Shown here piece by piece: positions 7,720 to 15,643 of a stretch of 55,291 nucleotides of DNA. The notes under the pieces were generated by a model. That model was not told the origin of the DNA and did no database searches. It worked only from the letters and a program-made list of their open reading frames with translations. The translations under genes and the position numbers were made by a program. Source of the stretch: Candidatus Omnitrophota bacterium (GTDB lineage: Bacteria > Omnitrophota > Gorgyraeia > Velamenicoccales > Velamenicoccaceae); assembly GCA_016235185.1 (NCBI GenBank), contig JACRLT010000012.1, forward strand, positions 32,920-88,210, read 5' to 3'. Positions within the stretch are counted from its first letter, which is position 1, and the number at the start of each line of letters is the position of its first letter.

Positions 7720-8967
7720 CTATCTGACCCTGGCGCTTGGTTGCAGAGGGGCCGGGTTTTCCTGCACTTGAGTCGGCAGGCCCATTGAATTCAGCAATTC
7801 GATAAAAGGGTCCGGATCCAGCTCTTCTACGTTTACCATGGTTTTTACATCCCAGGCGCCGCGGGCTATAAGTATGGCAGCGGCTGTCGGTGGTACGCCG
7901 GCAGTGTAAGAAATAGCCTGTGACTCCACTTCTTTGTAGGACTCTGCGTGATCACAGATGTTGTAGATAAAGATCTCTTTTTTCTTGCCGTCTTTCTCGC
8001 CGCGGACAAAATTTCCAATACAGGTCTTTCCCGTATAATTGGGCGCCAAAGACGAAGGATCAGGCAGGAGCGCTTTTAACACTTTCAAAGGAACAACCTC
8101 AACGCCTTCAGCGGTCTTGATCGGTTTTTCGGAGATCAATCCTAAATTTGTCAACACCGTAAAGACATTGATATAGTGGTCGCCAAAACCCATCCAGAAA
8201 CGGATGCTGTTGGCATCTATATTTTTCGACAGGGAATGAAGCTCATCGTGGCCGTTTAAATAAACAGGCTGCGAACCGACAACCGGAAAATCATAGGTCA
8301 TCTTTATCGAGTGCACTTTTTCCATCACCCATTTGCGGTCGATCCATGTCCAGACCTTTTTGAATTCCCGGAAATTTATCTCCGGGTCAAAGTTAGTGGC
8401 AAAATATTTTCCGTGGCTTCCGGCATTGACATCCAGAATATCAATTGTATCGATCTTATCGAAATAGTGTTTTACGGCAAGGGCGCAATAGGCGTTCACT
8501 ACTCCGGGGTCAAAGCCTGCGCCTAAAATTGCCGTGATCCCTTTTTCTTTACAGCGGTCCTTGCGCTTCCATTCATAGTTCGCGTACCATGGAGGATCTT
8601 CGCAGACCTTATTTGGATCCTCGTGTATCGCGGTATCCATATAGGCTACACCCGCCTGGATACAGGCCTCAAGCAAAGACATATTTACATATGCCTGCGC
8701 CAGATTAATGACTATTTGCGAATTGGTTTCCTTGATAAGCTTGACGACAGATGGAATGTCTAATGCGTCGACCTGCCTGGAATATATCTTCTTGCCGGTA
8801 TCCTTGATGTGGTTTTTTCTTTTAACGCTCTCAATGATCTCGTCGCATTTGCTTTCAGTTCTAGACGCGATACATATATCCCCCAAGATATCATTATGTT
8901 GCGCGCATTTATGCGCAGCTACATGAGCAACACCGCCGGCCCCGACGATCAATACATTCCTTTTCAT
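7720..8967 (-). CDS. Carboxynorspermidine/carboxyspermidine dehydrogenase (saccharopine dehydrogenase family)
   Basis: A 415-residue protein with an N-terminal NAD(P)-binding Rossmann motif (VLIVGAGGVA, about 5-14) and a saccharopine-dehydrogenase-type catalytic domain. Length and N-terminus fit carboxynorspermidine synthase. These enzymes condense L-aspartate semialdehyde with putrescine or diaminopropane and reduce the imine to carboxyspermidine or carboxynorspermidine in the cytoplasm. The decarboxylase for that product is encoded 37 bp upstream in the same direction, which supports this over lysine-pathway saccharopine dehydrogenase. GGGAGG precedes the ATG. The diamine used cannot be told from sequence. 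Confidence 0.85.
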   Translation of the reverse strand: MKRNVLIVGAGGVAHVAAHKCAQHNDILGDICIASRTESKCDEIIESVKRKNHIKDTGKKIYSRQVDALDIPSVVKLIKETNSQIVINLAQAYVNMSLLEACIQAGVAYMDTAIHEDPNKVCEDPPWYANYEWKRKDRCKEKGITAILGAGFDPGVVNAYCALAVKHYFDKIDTIDILDVNAGSHGKYFATNFDPEINFREFKKVWTWIDRKWVMEKVHSIKMTYDFPVVGSQPVYLNGHDELHSLSKNIDANSIRFWMGFGDHYINVFTVLTNLGLISEKPIKTAEGVEVVPLKVLKALLPDPSSLAPNYTGKTCIGNFVRGEKDGKKKEIFIYNICDHAESYKEVESQAISYTAGVPPTAAAILIARGAWDVKTMVNVEELDPDPFIELLNSMGLPTQVQENPAPLQPSARVR

Positions 8968-9004
8968 CTCTTTTAGGCCTCCCTATTGTCATAACGTGCA
9001 ACGA

Positions 9005-10114
9005 TCATGACAAACTGCTTACAAAATCCCCGTATGTAAAACGACGGACCAGATCAACCGAGCCATCCAGCCTTCTTACGGCTATAGCAGGGGCTTTAAG
9101 CCCGTTGAACCAATTCTTTTTTACCATAGTATAGCCGCCGGCATCAGAAAATTTGATTAACTGCCCGACTTTTAGCCTGGACCTGAAACTATAAGTACCA
9201 AATATATCTCCGGCAAGGCAAGACCGGCCCGCAACCATATATTTATACCTGCCCGGTGCCGGACTTTTGATCTTGGCACTTGTACGGTAGATCAACAGAT
9301 CCAGCATATGCGCTTCGGTTGATGCATCAACGATGGCTATATCCATCCGGTTATGTACAATATCGAGCACTTTTGTGACTAATTCGGCTGACTCGGTTAT
9401 AGCGCTCTCACCGGGTTCTAAGTAAACCTGGACATTAAAACGGCTGCTGAAATCTTTTAATTTTTCGCAAAATCTGTCCAAAGGATATCCGGCTTTGGTA
9501 AAATAGATCCCGCCGCCTAAACTCACCCACTCCAAGCGCTTGAGTATGTCGCCGTAAACACGGCTGATATGGTCCAGGTTAGAAGAAAAATTTTTGAAAT
9601 CGTCATTTTCGCAGTTAAAGTGGAACATGGCTCCGCTTATAAGAGGCAGCACTTTTAAAATAGATCTCTTGTTAAAAACGCCGAGACGGGAAAATTTACG
9701 GGCAGGATCCGCTAAATCAAAATGGGAATAACTCACGCAAGGGTTCAGCCTTAAGCCAATTTTCAAGCCGCGGGGGTAAGGCGCAAACCTTTCTAATTGC
9801 GTTATCGAGTTAAAAATAATCTTATCTGCCGATGAACTGACTTCTTTTAGATCTTCCCTGGAATATGCTACAGAGTAGGCGTGGACTTCTTTGCCGAATT
9901 TTTCTCTCCCCAGGCGGGCTTCATATGGAGAGCTGGAGGTCGTCCCATCCATATATTTCTTCATCAGGCCGAAGACGCTCCATGTTGAAAAACATTTGAG
10001 CGCCAATACAGATCTTGCGCCTGAACAGTCCCTTACATATTTTATTATTTTAAGGTTTTTTAACAGCTTGCGTTCGTCAATCAAATAGTAAGGCGTCTCT
10101 AAAACGTTAGTCAA
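9005..10114 (-). CDS. nspC: Carboxynorspermidine/carboxyspermidine decarboxylase
   Basis: A 369-residue fold-type III PLP decarboxylase. Lys40 in LALKCFS is the expected PLP lysine, EPGE binds phosphate, and SCLAGDIFG carries the conserved active-site Cys and Asp region. It removes the carboxyl group from carboxynorspermidine or carboxyspermidine to give norspermidine or spermidine. It appears to start at TTG (10114), as no in-frame ATG lies near the conserved N-terminus. It is first in the run nspC-dehydrogenase-speD-like. Confidence 0.9.
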   Translation of the reverse strand: MTNVLETPYYLIDERKLLKNLKIIKYVRDCSGARSVLALKCFSTWSVFGLMKKYMDGTTSSSPYEARLGREKFGKEVHAYSVAYSREDLKEVSSSADKIIFNSITQLERFAPYPRGLKIGLRLNPCVSYSHFDLADPARKFSRLGVFNKRSILKVLPLISGAMFHFNCENDDFKNFSSNLDHISRVYGDILKRLEWVSLGGGIYFTKAGYPLDRFCEKLKDFSSRFNVQVYLEPGESAITESAELVTKVLDIVHNRMDIAIVDASTEAHMLDLLIYRTSAKIKSPAPGRYKYMVAGRSCLAGDIFGTYSFRSRLKVGQLIKFSDAGGYTMVKKNWFNGLKAPAIAVRRLDGSVDLVRRFTYGDFVSSLS

Positions 10115-10173
10115 CTTCTATATACCCCCATTGTAAATTACTTCTACGCAAAAACTGACTTTTCCCGTCGGCA

Positions 10174-10233
10174 ATCGACCCATAAGACGAAGGACCCACT
10201 TTTTACATGGGTCCATCGCGCTTATCGGTTGAT
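10174..10233. terminator. Imperfect hairpin after hcp, possible terminator
   Basis: GGACCCA (10192-10198) pairs with TGGGTCC (10208-10214), extended outward by ATAAG/CTTAT and ATCGACC/GGTTGAT. It lies 3' of hcp and 5' of nspC. On the minus strand a short run AGTTTTTG follows at some distance, so termination is plausible but not textbook. Confidence 0.45.
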
Positions 10234-10277
10234 ATATTATATGATTTTATTTTCTACGTCAATATAAATATTCCCCC

Positions 10278-11570
10278 CTATTTACCCAGAATGGCTTTGA
10301 GGTCCACCTCCGGAGTTGTAATAAGCTTTAAGTCAAATGCCTGTTGGAGTACCCCGAATACCCCTGACGTGATAAAAGCCGGGGGCGTGGGCCCTATGCG
10401 GATACCTTTGACGCCAAGATAAAAAAGCGTGAGCAAGATCGCTACAGCCTTCTGCTCAAACCACGAAAGGACGAACGAAAGCGGCAATTCATTTACGCCG
10501 CAATTGAATGCCTTGCTTAAAGCCAGGGCTATTCTGACAGCGGAATAAGCGTCATTGCATTGGCCGACGTCTATCAAGCGTGGAATGCCGTCGATAGAGC
10601 CAAAGTCAAGCTTGTTGAAACGATACTTGCCGCAAGCCACAGTTATAATTACACAATCCTTGGGTACCATTTCTGCGAATTGCGCATAGTAGTTACGGCC
10701 CGGCTTTGCACCGTCGCATCCACCTATCAAAAAGAAACGACGTATCTTCCCGGCTTTGACCGCGGCGATGATCTTATCCGCAAGCCCCAATACAGCAGTG
10801 TAGTGAAAACCGGTCGTTATCTTTTTGCCGGGCTGTTCTTTTAAAGGGGGCAACTTTTTTACCATCTCTAACAACGGAGCAAAATTCCTTCCTTGTATGT
10901 GTTTGACGCCTTCAACTCCGGTTATGCCTACCGTAAAAAGCCTGTCACGGTAAGAATCCTTCGGAATAAGCACGCAATTGGTGGTAGCCAGCATCGCACC
11001 AGGAAACTCATCGAACTCTTTCTTCTGCTCCTGCCACGCCCCGCCATAATTACCGACCAAGTGCTTGAACTTCCTAAACTCCGGATAACCGTGAGCCGGC
11101 AACATCTCGCTATGAGTGTAAATGTTGATGCCTTTCCCCTCTGTCTGCTTTAAAAGTTCGTATAGGTCCAGAAGGTCATGGCCTGTGACAACAATGCCGG
11201 GACCATGCTTTGTGCCGGTTTCGACCTCTACAGGCGTAGGCTTACCAAATTTATCGACATGGGCATTATTTAAAAGCTCCATAACACGGAGATTCATCTC
11301 TCCACACTTCAATACCAAGCTCACAAAGCGGTTCAGGTCAAAATCAACATTAGTGATGGTCGAGAACAATCCCTCATGCATAAAGGCGTCGACCTGTTCA
11401 TCCCTTGCCCCGAGCTCGCGAGCATGAAAGGCATAGGCAGCGATCCCTTTTAAGCCGAAAAGAAGCGTATCCTGCAGGCTTGCGATATCCTCGCTCTTGC
11501 CGCAAACACCGTGTATCGTACAACCTGTACCCTTTGCTGTCTGTTCACATTGATAACAAAACATACTCAT
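10278..11570 (-). CDS. hcp: Hybrid cluster protein (hydroxylamine reductase / NO reductase), short class
   Basis: A 430-residue Hcp. The N-terminal cysteines of CYQCEQTAKGTGC and GVCGK ligate the proximal iron-sulfur cluster, and downstream Cys, His and Glu residues (for example GGCDGAKPGRNY, VACGKYRFNK and VGQCND) match the hybrid-cluster region. At about 430 residues it lacks the extra helical segment of class I enzymes, so it fits the short class III type. Hcp reduces NO or hydroxylamine under nitrosative stress. It follows the ferredoxin gene by 85 bp with GAGGG before its ATG, the classic frdX-hcp pairing, and is probably controlled from the operator at 12603-12618. Confidence 0.95.
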   Translation of the reverse strand: MSMFCYQCEQTAKGTGCTIHGVCGKSEDIASLQDTLLFGLKGIAAYAFHARELGARDEQVDAFMHEGLFSTITNVDFDLNRFVSLVLKCGEMNLRVMELLNNAHVDKFGKPTPVEVETGTKHGPGIVVTGHDLLDLYELLKQTEGKGINIYTHSEMLPAHGYPEFRKFKHLVGNYGGAWQEQKKEFDEFPGAMLATTNCVLIPKDSYRDRLFTVGITGVEGVKHIQGRNFAPLLEMVKKLPPLKEQPGKKITTGFHYTAVLGLADKIIAAVKAGKIRRFFLIGGCDGAKPGRNYYAQFAEMVPKDCVIITVACGKYRFNKLDFGSIDGIPRLIDVGQCNDAYSAVRIALALSKAFNCGVNELPLSFVLSWFEQKAVAILLTLFYLGVKGIRIGPTPPAFITSGVFGVLQQAFDLKLITTPEVDLKAILGK

Positions 11571-11655
11571 GATTTACCCTCACTCTCTCGCTGTAAATCA
11601 TCCCGATCCGCTACCGACGGAGAGGGATAACGTTTTTTTCTTGATTTTATCCGGT

Positions 11656-12552
11656 TTACAACCACTCCTCCTGCGCTATCTCACCCTGTAACCCAACAAC
11701 TACATACTTGATAGGCACTTTGCGCTTAGACTCTTTCAAAGCCTCCTGGGCTAACCCCAAAAGACCGTGGCAGCAAGGCACCTGCATGATCAAAACTGTC
11801 AGCGTATTGATCTTGGCGTCCTCAAACCATGATTTGATCTTTTCAACGTAGACCTCCTGTCCCTGATCAAGCTTGGGGCATGCGATAGCCAAAGCCTTAC
11901 CTTTAAGGTAGTCGGTATGAAAACTCCCCAGGGCATATGCCGTGCAATCTGCAGCCAGGACAACGTCTGCGCCCTGAAAATATGGCGCAGTAGGAGAAAT
12001 AAGATGCATCTGGACCGGCCACTGCCTCAATTGTGATGCCGCCTTCTGAACTGTCTCCGTACCCGGCCCTGCCTGCGGCCTTTTGCCTTCAGCGGTAAAA
12101 TCGAACATCCTGGCCCCGGGACAACCGCCGGTGTGGTACGCTGTATGAGCGGCAGCTGACTTTCCTTTATGCTCGGCCATCAACGGGTTTTCAATATCTT
12201 TCTCATCAAGGTAGCGAATAGCTTGTAAGAGATATGCCGATTGCCCGTGGTCACGCAGATGTTCAAGGTGAGCCTTAACGACATTCATGCCTTGTCTGAC
12301 CATATTGGCCATGACTTTTCTCTCATCGTAGGCTTCAGCTTCGCGCTCAATGATGCTAATAGCCCCTTGAGGACAATGTCCTAAGCAGGCCCCAAGGCCG
12401 TCGCACAATAGGTCGCTTATAAGACGCGCCTTTCCGTCAATAACTTGCATAGCTCCTTCCGGGCAATTCGGTATGCAGGCGCCGCAGCCGTTACACTTTT
12501 CTTCGTCGATCTGGACGATCTTCCTTTTCATGGTATTTTTTACATTCATCAT
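11656..12552 (-). CDS. FrdX-like 4Fe-4S ferredoxin protein, electron donor partner of Hcp
   Basis: A 298-residue protein starting with two ferredoxin-type cluster motifs, CNGCGACIPNCPEGA and CDGLGACLGHCPQGA. In the second motif Gly-Leu separate the first Cys from GAC, so its spacing still needs a cluster-binding check. A C-terminal domain with further cysteines (for example PCCHG) follows. The frame stays open upstream of the repeat region, but AGAAAGGATGGTGG sits just before the double ATG at 12552 and 12549, and the operator lies further upstream, so I start it there. The gene is the frdX equivalent in the HcpR-frdX-hcp arrangement and probably passes electrons to Hcp. Confidence 0.85.
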   Translation of the reverse strand: MMNVKNTMKRKIVQIDEEKCNGCGACIPNCPEGAMQVIDGKARLISDLLCDGLGACLGHCPQGAISIIEREAEAYDERKVMANMVRQGMNVVKAHLEHLRDHGQSAYLLQAIRYLDEKDIENPLMAEHKGKSAAAHTAYHTGGCPGARMFDFTAEGKRPQAGPGTETVQKAASQLRQWPVQMHLISPTAPYFQGADVVLAADCTAYALGSFHTDYLKGKALAIACPKLDQGQEVYVEKIKSWFEDAKINTLTVLIMQVPCCHGLLGLAQEALKESKRKVPIKYVVVGLQGEIAQEEWL

Positions 12553-12602
12553 AATCCACCATCCTTTCTGATACAAGTGTATATTATGACAAAAATTTCT
12601 GC

Positions 12603-12618
12603 CTTGACCTAAGTCAAG
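12603..12618. promoter_or_regulatory. HcpR/FNR-type palindromic operator upstream of frdX-hcp
   Basis: CTTGACCTAAGTCAAG is a 16-bp site whose half sites TTGAC and GTCAA match the Crp/Fnr class, close to predicted HcpR sites in Desulfovibrio. It lies about 50 bp upstream of the ferredoxin start. A CATAAT-like -10 follows 14 bases downstream on the minus strand. The neighbouring regulator carries the ETLSR recognition helix expected to read TTGA half sites. Confidence 0.75.
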
Positions 12619-12964
12619 AGTATGAAAAATATATTTTGCCCCGTTGCTCCGCATGTTTTCTCGCTTCAAGTTAGTAACTCGCAGTACGGGTCCCTGCACG
12701 CAGACAATATTATTGTATTGGGGTCCTGGTTTGCAGATACACATGCTAAAAGCAATGCAATGTCCCTGTGGAGCAAACTTCGATATCTTTGCTTTTACCA
12801 TTTTGTCACTTCAGGTCAATCACTCGCACCGCAGTATCCCTGTACGCACACGAAGTTTTTTGCGTATAGGGGCTTGCGTTGCTCATACATAAGCGAAAAG
12901 GGTGATCTCGGCGGCGACCTTACGCTTACTAACAAGGGCTTGCATTGCGACGATGCTGGCGCGT
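12619..12964. repeat. Repeat-rich spacer with degenerate copies of the CCCTGT motif
   Basis: This 346-bp gap between hcpR and the operator holds no gene I can support. It contains GCAATGCAATGTCCCTGT (12752-12769) and GCACCGCAGTATCCCTGT (12826-12843) in the same orientation, plus a diverged copy around 12679-12702 (ACTCGCAGTAC, then TCCCTGCACGCA). These match the end motifs of the elements at 6610-6889 and 22019-22185, so it looks like a decayed or rearranged copy. Open frames crossing it are unsupported. Confidence 0.5.
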
Positions 12965-13648
12965 TTATGCTTTCTCGCCGCTGGAGATCGAATGCAGGGC
13001 TTCTTTGTTGAGGAGTGTTACGAGCTGGCGGGAAATGCGGATTATGCGTTTAGTTCTTAGGCGGGCAAAAGTGCGCGAAAGGGTCTCGGGAACGATCCCA
13101 AGCTTTTTAGCAAGCTCCACCTTCTTGACGTCCAGGTTGAAAAAATCGGCTTTCTTTTTCAGCGCAAGATCCAATAGATATTTTGCCAGGCGGCTATCCG
13201 CGCTTTTTAATGAAAGCTCCTCGACCAGTATGTTGAAGTATTTGAGTTTTTCGCTCATCGAGGACAAGATGGAAAGCGTCAATCCGAAATCTGACCTCAT
13301 CAGGCTCAAAAAATCTTTCTTAGGTATGAACAAGACTTTGGTATCCGAGAGCGCTTGCGCAAATGCCGGATAGCGGTCCAGGTGCCCAAACACAACGGCC
13401 TCGGCAAACGAGGCGCCTTCACCGACCAAGTGAAGGATATGTTCGGCTCCGGCAAAAGAAAGCTTATATATCTTGATCCTGCCTTTGACTACGATGTAGA
13501 AACCAAGCGCCGAGTCACCCTCGTGGAAAATGCAATCGTTTTTGCGGAAAGTTTTAAGGTGGGAAATACTTGCGATCTTCTGGACGCTCTCTCTATCAAC
13601 AAATGAAAAAAGGAACGATTTTTTCAGCGCCTCTAACCTTGACAGCAT
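12965..13648 (-). CDS. hcpR: HcpR-like Crp/Fnr family transcriptional regulator
   Basis: A 227-residue regulator with an N-terminal cyclic-nucleotide-binding-type beta barrel (about 10-125), a dimer helix and a C-terminal winged helix (about 150-215). The recognition helix reads PETLSRTF; the E-x-x-S-R pattern is the one FNR uses to contact TTGA. The N-terminal cysteine set of FNR is missing, so it is not an iron-sulfur oxygen sensor of that kind. HcpR proteins respond to nitrosative stress. The gene lies upstream of frdX-hcp with a matching palindrome, which is why I prefer HcpR. It starts 2 bp after yqeY ends. Confidence 0.8.
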   Translation of the reverse strand: MLSRLEALKKSFLFSFVDRESVQKIASISHLKTFRKNDCIFHEGDSALGFYIVVKGRIKIYKLSFAGAEHILHLVGEGASFAEAVVFGHLDRYPAFAQALSDTKVLFIPKKDFLSLMRSDFGLTLSILSSMSEKLKYFNILVEELSLKSADSRLAKYLLDLALKKKADFFNLDVKKVELAKKLGIVPETLSRTFARLRTKRIIRISRQLVTLLNKEALHSISSGEKA

Positions 13649-13650
13649 CT

Positions 13651-14106
13651 TTAGGCCGAGCCCCCCAGTTTTTTACGCACCAGCTCGCTTGTCAGTTTGC
13701 TGTCCGCCCGGCCTTGCGTCTTCGCAATAACTTCTTTCATGACCCTGCCCATATCCTTCATGGTCAAGGCCCCGGCCGCAGCTACAACCTCATCTACGAT
13801 CTTTGCGACTTCGTCGGCACCTAGCTCCTGCGGCAGATAGGCCTTTAAGATCGCAAGTTCGGCCTTCTCTTTCTCAACTAAGTCCATACGCTGGCCCTTT
13901 GTAAACTGCTCGATAGAATCCTGGCGCTGTTTGATGAGCTTCTTTAGCACCTGCGCCACATCTGCGTCTTCAAGTTTCTCTTTCTTTTTATCTATGGCGC
14001 AATATTTCAATTCGGAGCGCAAGAAACTGATGGCCTGCGTGCGCAACCCGTCCCTTGCCTTCATCGACTCTTTATAATCAGCTGCTATCTTTTCTTCCAG
14101 TGACAT
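13651..14106 (-). CDS. yqeY: GatB/YqeY domain protein
   Basis: A 151-residue YqeY protein: a helical tail domain like that of GatB, with the typical start SLEEKIAADYKESMKARD and the family element KAYLPQELG. The family is linked to tRNA-dependent amidotransferases but its exact role is unsettled. I use the ATG at 14106 because AAGGGG lies 5-6 bases upstream; a GTG two codons earlier overlaps that site. Confidence 0.93.
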   Translation of the reverse strand: MSLEEKIAADYKESMKARDGLRTQAISFLRSELKYCAIDKKKEKLEDADVAQVLKKLIKQRQDSIEQFTKGQRMDLVEKEKAELAILKAYLPQELGADEVAKIVDEVVAAAGALTMKDMGRVMKEVIAKTQGRADSKLTSELVRKKLGGSA

Positions 14107-14118
14107 GATCACCCCTTT

Positions 14119-14721
14119 TTAAAAATACAACGACAAACCTACAATATATACATCCGCATCCAGGCCGCCGTTTGGCTCTTTAATGGATGCATTTGATACG
14201 TGCCGTTTTCTGTATTCTATGTTAACAGACAGATCGTCTCTGATAAAATATGAGATCCCTGCCCCTCCCTGGCTGATAAAATTGAACTGCGTAGATTGTT
14301 CATACGTTGATAAAGTCATATAGTAAGGCCCTGTACCTACTTCAACGAACGGATAAAACTTGCTCGTTACAGGATAGGCATATTTGAAAAAAAACGGAAA
14401 GCCAAATTCTACATTAGCATCAGGTTTAGTAATGGTGTTGATAAAGGGCTCATATACTATCTCCAGCAGCCCCTTTGGCTCAAAATTAAACATCTTTTTT
14501 GTGAAAGGCTTTAGGTCAAAGCCAAACCGCATACCTGTAACAACGGCGTTAAAATCTTTCTGCCCCTTTAGACCGCCGCGGACAAAACCCGTAACCACTC
14601 CGGCTTCCTGCAGCCACTTGCCTAATCCCTCTGACGGCCTTTCTGCAAAGGCATCAACTACGACTGAAGAAAATAAAAATAAAACCAGCACAAACGATAC
14701 CAGCGATACTCTTCTACCCAT
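14119..14721 (-). CDS. pagL: Outer-membrane lipid A 3-O-deacylase, PagL family
   Basis: A 200-residue protein with a Sec signal peptide (about 1-27, hydrophobic core then AFA), alternating beta-barrel strands and a C-terminal Phe typical of outer-membrane barrels. Near the C-terminus RHVSNASIKEPNGG matches the PagL signature holding the catalytic His and Ser. PagL removes the 3-linked acyl chain of lipid A. It lies 8 bp behind a lipoprotein gene in a run headed by a histidine kinase, which hints at envelope-stress control. Confidence 0.85.
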   Translation of the reverse strand: MGRRVSLVSFVLVLFLFSSVVVDAFAERPSEGLGKWLQEAGVVTGFVRGGLKGQKDFNAVVTGMRFGFDLKPFTKKMFNFEPKGLLEIVYEPFINTITKPDANVEFGFPFFFKYAYPVTSKFYPFVEVGTGPYYMTLSTYEQSTQFNFISQGGAGISYFIRDDLSVNIEYRKRHVSNASIKEPNGGLDADVYIVGLSLYF

Positions 14722-14729
14722 CTTTCCTC

Positions 14730-15146
14730 CTAATCAGTTTTAAATTCCTTAAGCCCTGTAAAAATTATCTCTGAAACATCATCCACAAGCTTGGGGCTCA
14801 TGGAAGAAACCTCTACCTTTGTTTTTGCGTCTTCTATCCTGGTAAAAAAAATACCTGCCTGCGTCGTATCTACGTGCCCCTTGAAATTCATGGCTGCCAG
14901 GAACCCCTTCTGTTCGTCTTTCAAGTAAACTTGAGCGCCGGTAGCGGTCATTAATTTCTCGACCTCAAGAAAGCATTGATCCAGAGATAAGGCAAAATTT
15001 TGGACTCGGCCATGCGAGCGCTCTTTTTCTAAGTGCTCAATGGATGACCCCCAGACTTTTTTCCCGGTTTCCTTCAAAGACGCGCAGCCGCAAAAAATAA
15101 GAAATCCCGGGATCAAAAGAATGAAATTCGCGTTTATTTTTTTCAT
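14730..15146 (-). CDS. Small lipoprotein of unknown function
   Basis: A 138-residue protein with an N-terminal signal and lipobox FCGC, so probably lipid-modified at Cys21 or close by. The remainder looks like a compact alpha/beta domain with the stretch QVYLKDEQKGFLAAM. It somewhat resembles the DUF3568-type lipoprotein at 54680-55066 in size and style, but I cannot establish homology by eye. It sits between the DUF192 gene and the PagL-like gene. Confidence 0.75.
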   Translation of the reverse strand: MKKINANFILLIPGFLIFCGCASLKETGKKVWGSSIEHLEKERSHGRVQNFALSLDQCFLEVEKLMTATGAQVYLKDEQKGFLAAMNFKGHVDTTQAGIFFTRIEDAKTKVEVSSMSPKLVDDVSEIIFTGLKEFKTD

Positions 15147-15169
15147 GGCTACTATTTTAACTCAAATGC

Positions 15170-15640
15170 CTAAATAATCCAATTAAATCGCGCCCTGTCG
15201 CCTACCTTTATATTATTTTTTTTAACAAATCCTGCATTGGCCTCAAGACAATAGCGCGATCGGTACACAGGCCTGAAAGTCGGCGGGTTATCGCCGCCGA
15301 AAGGCTGTGCTCGCTCGACCATATCCACGACCTTTTTATCTTTATCAAGCCAGATGATATCCAACGGGATCAGCGTATTCTTCATCCAGAATCCCCACAT
15401 ATCATCCCGCGGAAATATAAAAAGCATGCCGCGGTCTTGCGCAAAAGTCCGGCGGAACATCAACCCCTGCGCCCTCTGTGATTCTGTTTTAGCTAATTCC
15501 AGGTACAGGCACTTTGAATCAAAACACACTTTAGGCAAAAAAGAAAACTTTAAATACAAGACGGCTGCGATAAGGAAAGCCGCAACGACAACAACTAAAG
15601 ACAGGATACGCCTTGAAAATACGGGTGAAAAAAGCGGCAT
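15170..15640 (-). CDS. DUF192 protein with N-terminal membrane anchor
   Basis: A 156-residue protein with one N-terminal membrane helix (about 10-33) followed by a DUF192 domain, recognised by QGLMFR, RGMLFIF, WMKNTLIPLDIIWL and the closing VGDRARF. The domain would lie on the periplasmic side. The function of the family is unknown. It starts 3 bp after the upstream kinase ends and so belongs to the same transcript. Confidence 0.9.
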   Translation of the reverse strand: MPLFSPVFSRRILSLVVVVAAFLIAAVLYLKFSFLPKVCFDSKCLYLELAKTESQRAQGLMFRRTFAQDRGMLFIFPRDDMWGFWMKNTLIPLDIIWLDKDKKVVDMVERAQPFGGDNPPTFRPVYRSRYCLEANAGFVKKNNIKVGDRARFNWII

Positions 15641-15643
15641 CCC

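Noticed and set aside
12553-12801. Longer N-terminus for the ferredoxin protein
   Set aside because: It would translate through the operator and promoter region, while a good ribosome-binding site precedes ATG 12552 and the iron-sulfur motif follows closely.
12622-13011. Plus-strand open frames of about 80-130 codons across the hcpR-frdX gap
   Set aside because: They run through repeat motifs and into hcpR on the other strand, have no ribosome-binding site and give no recognisable protein.
12965-13648. FNR oxygen sensor
   Set aside because: The N-terminal cysteines for the iron-sulfur cluster are missing; hcp/frdX context favours HcpR.
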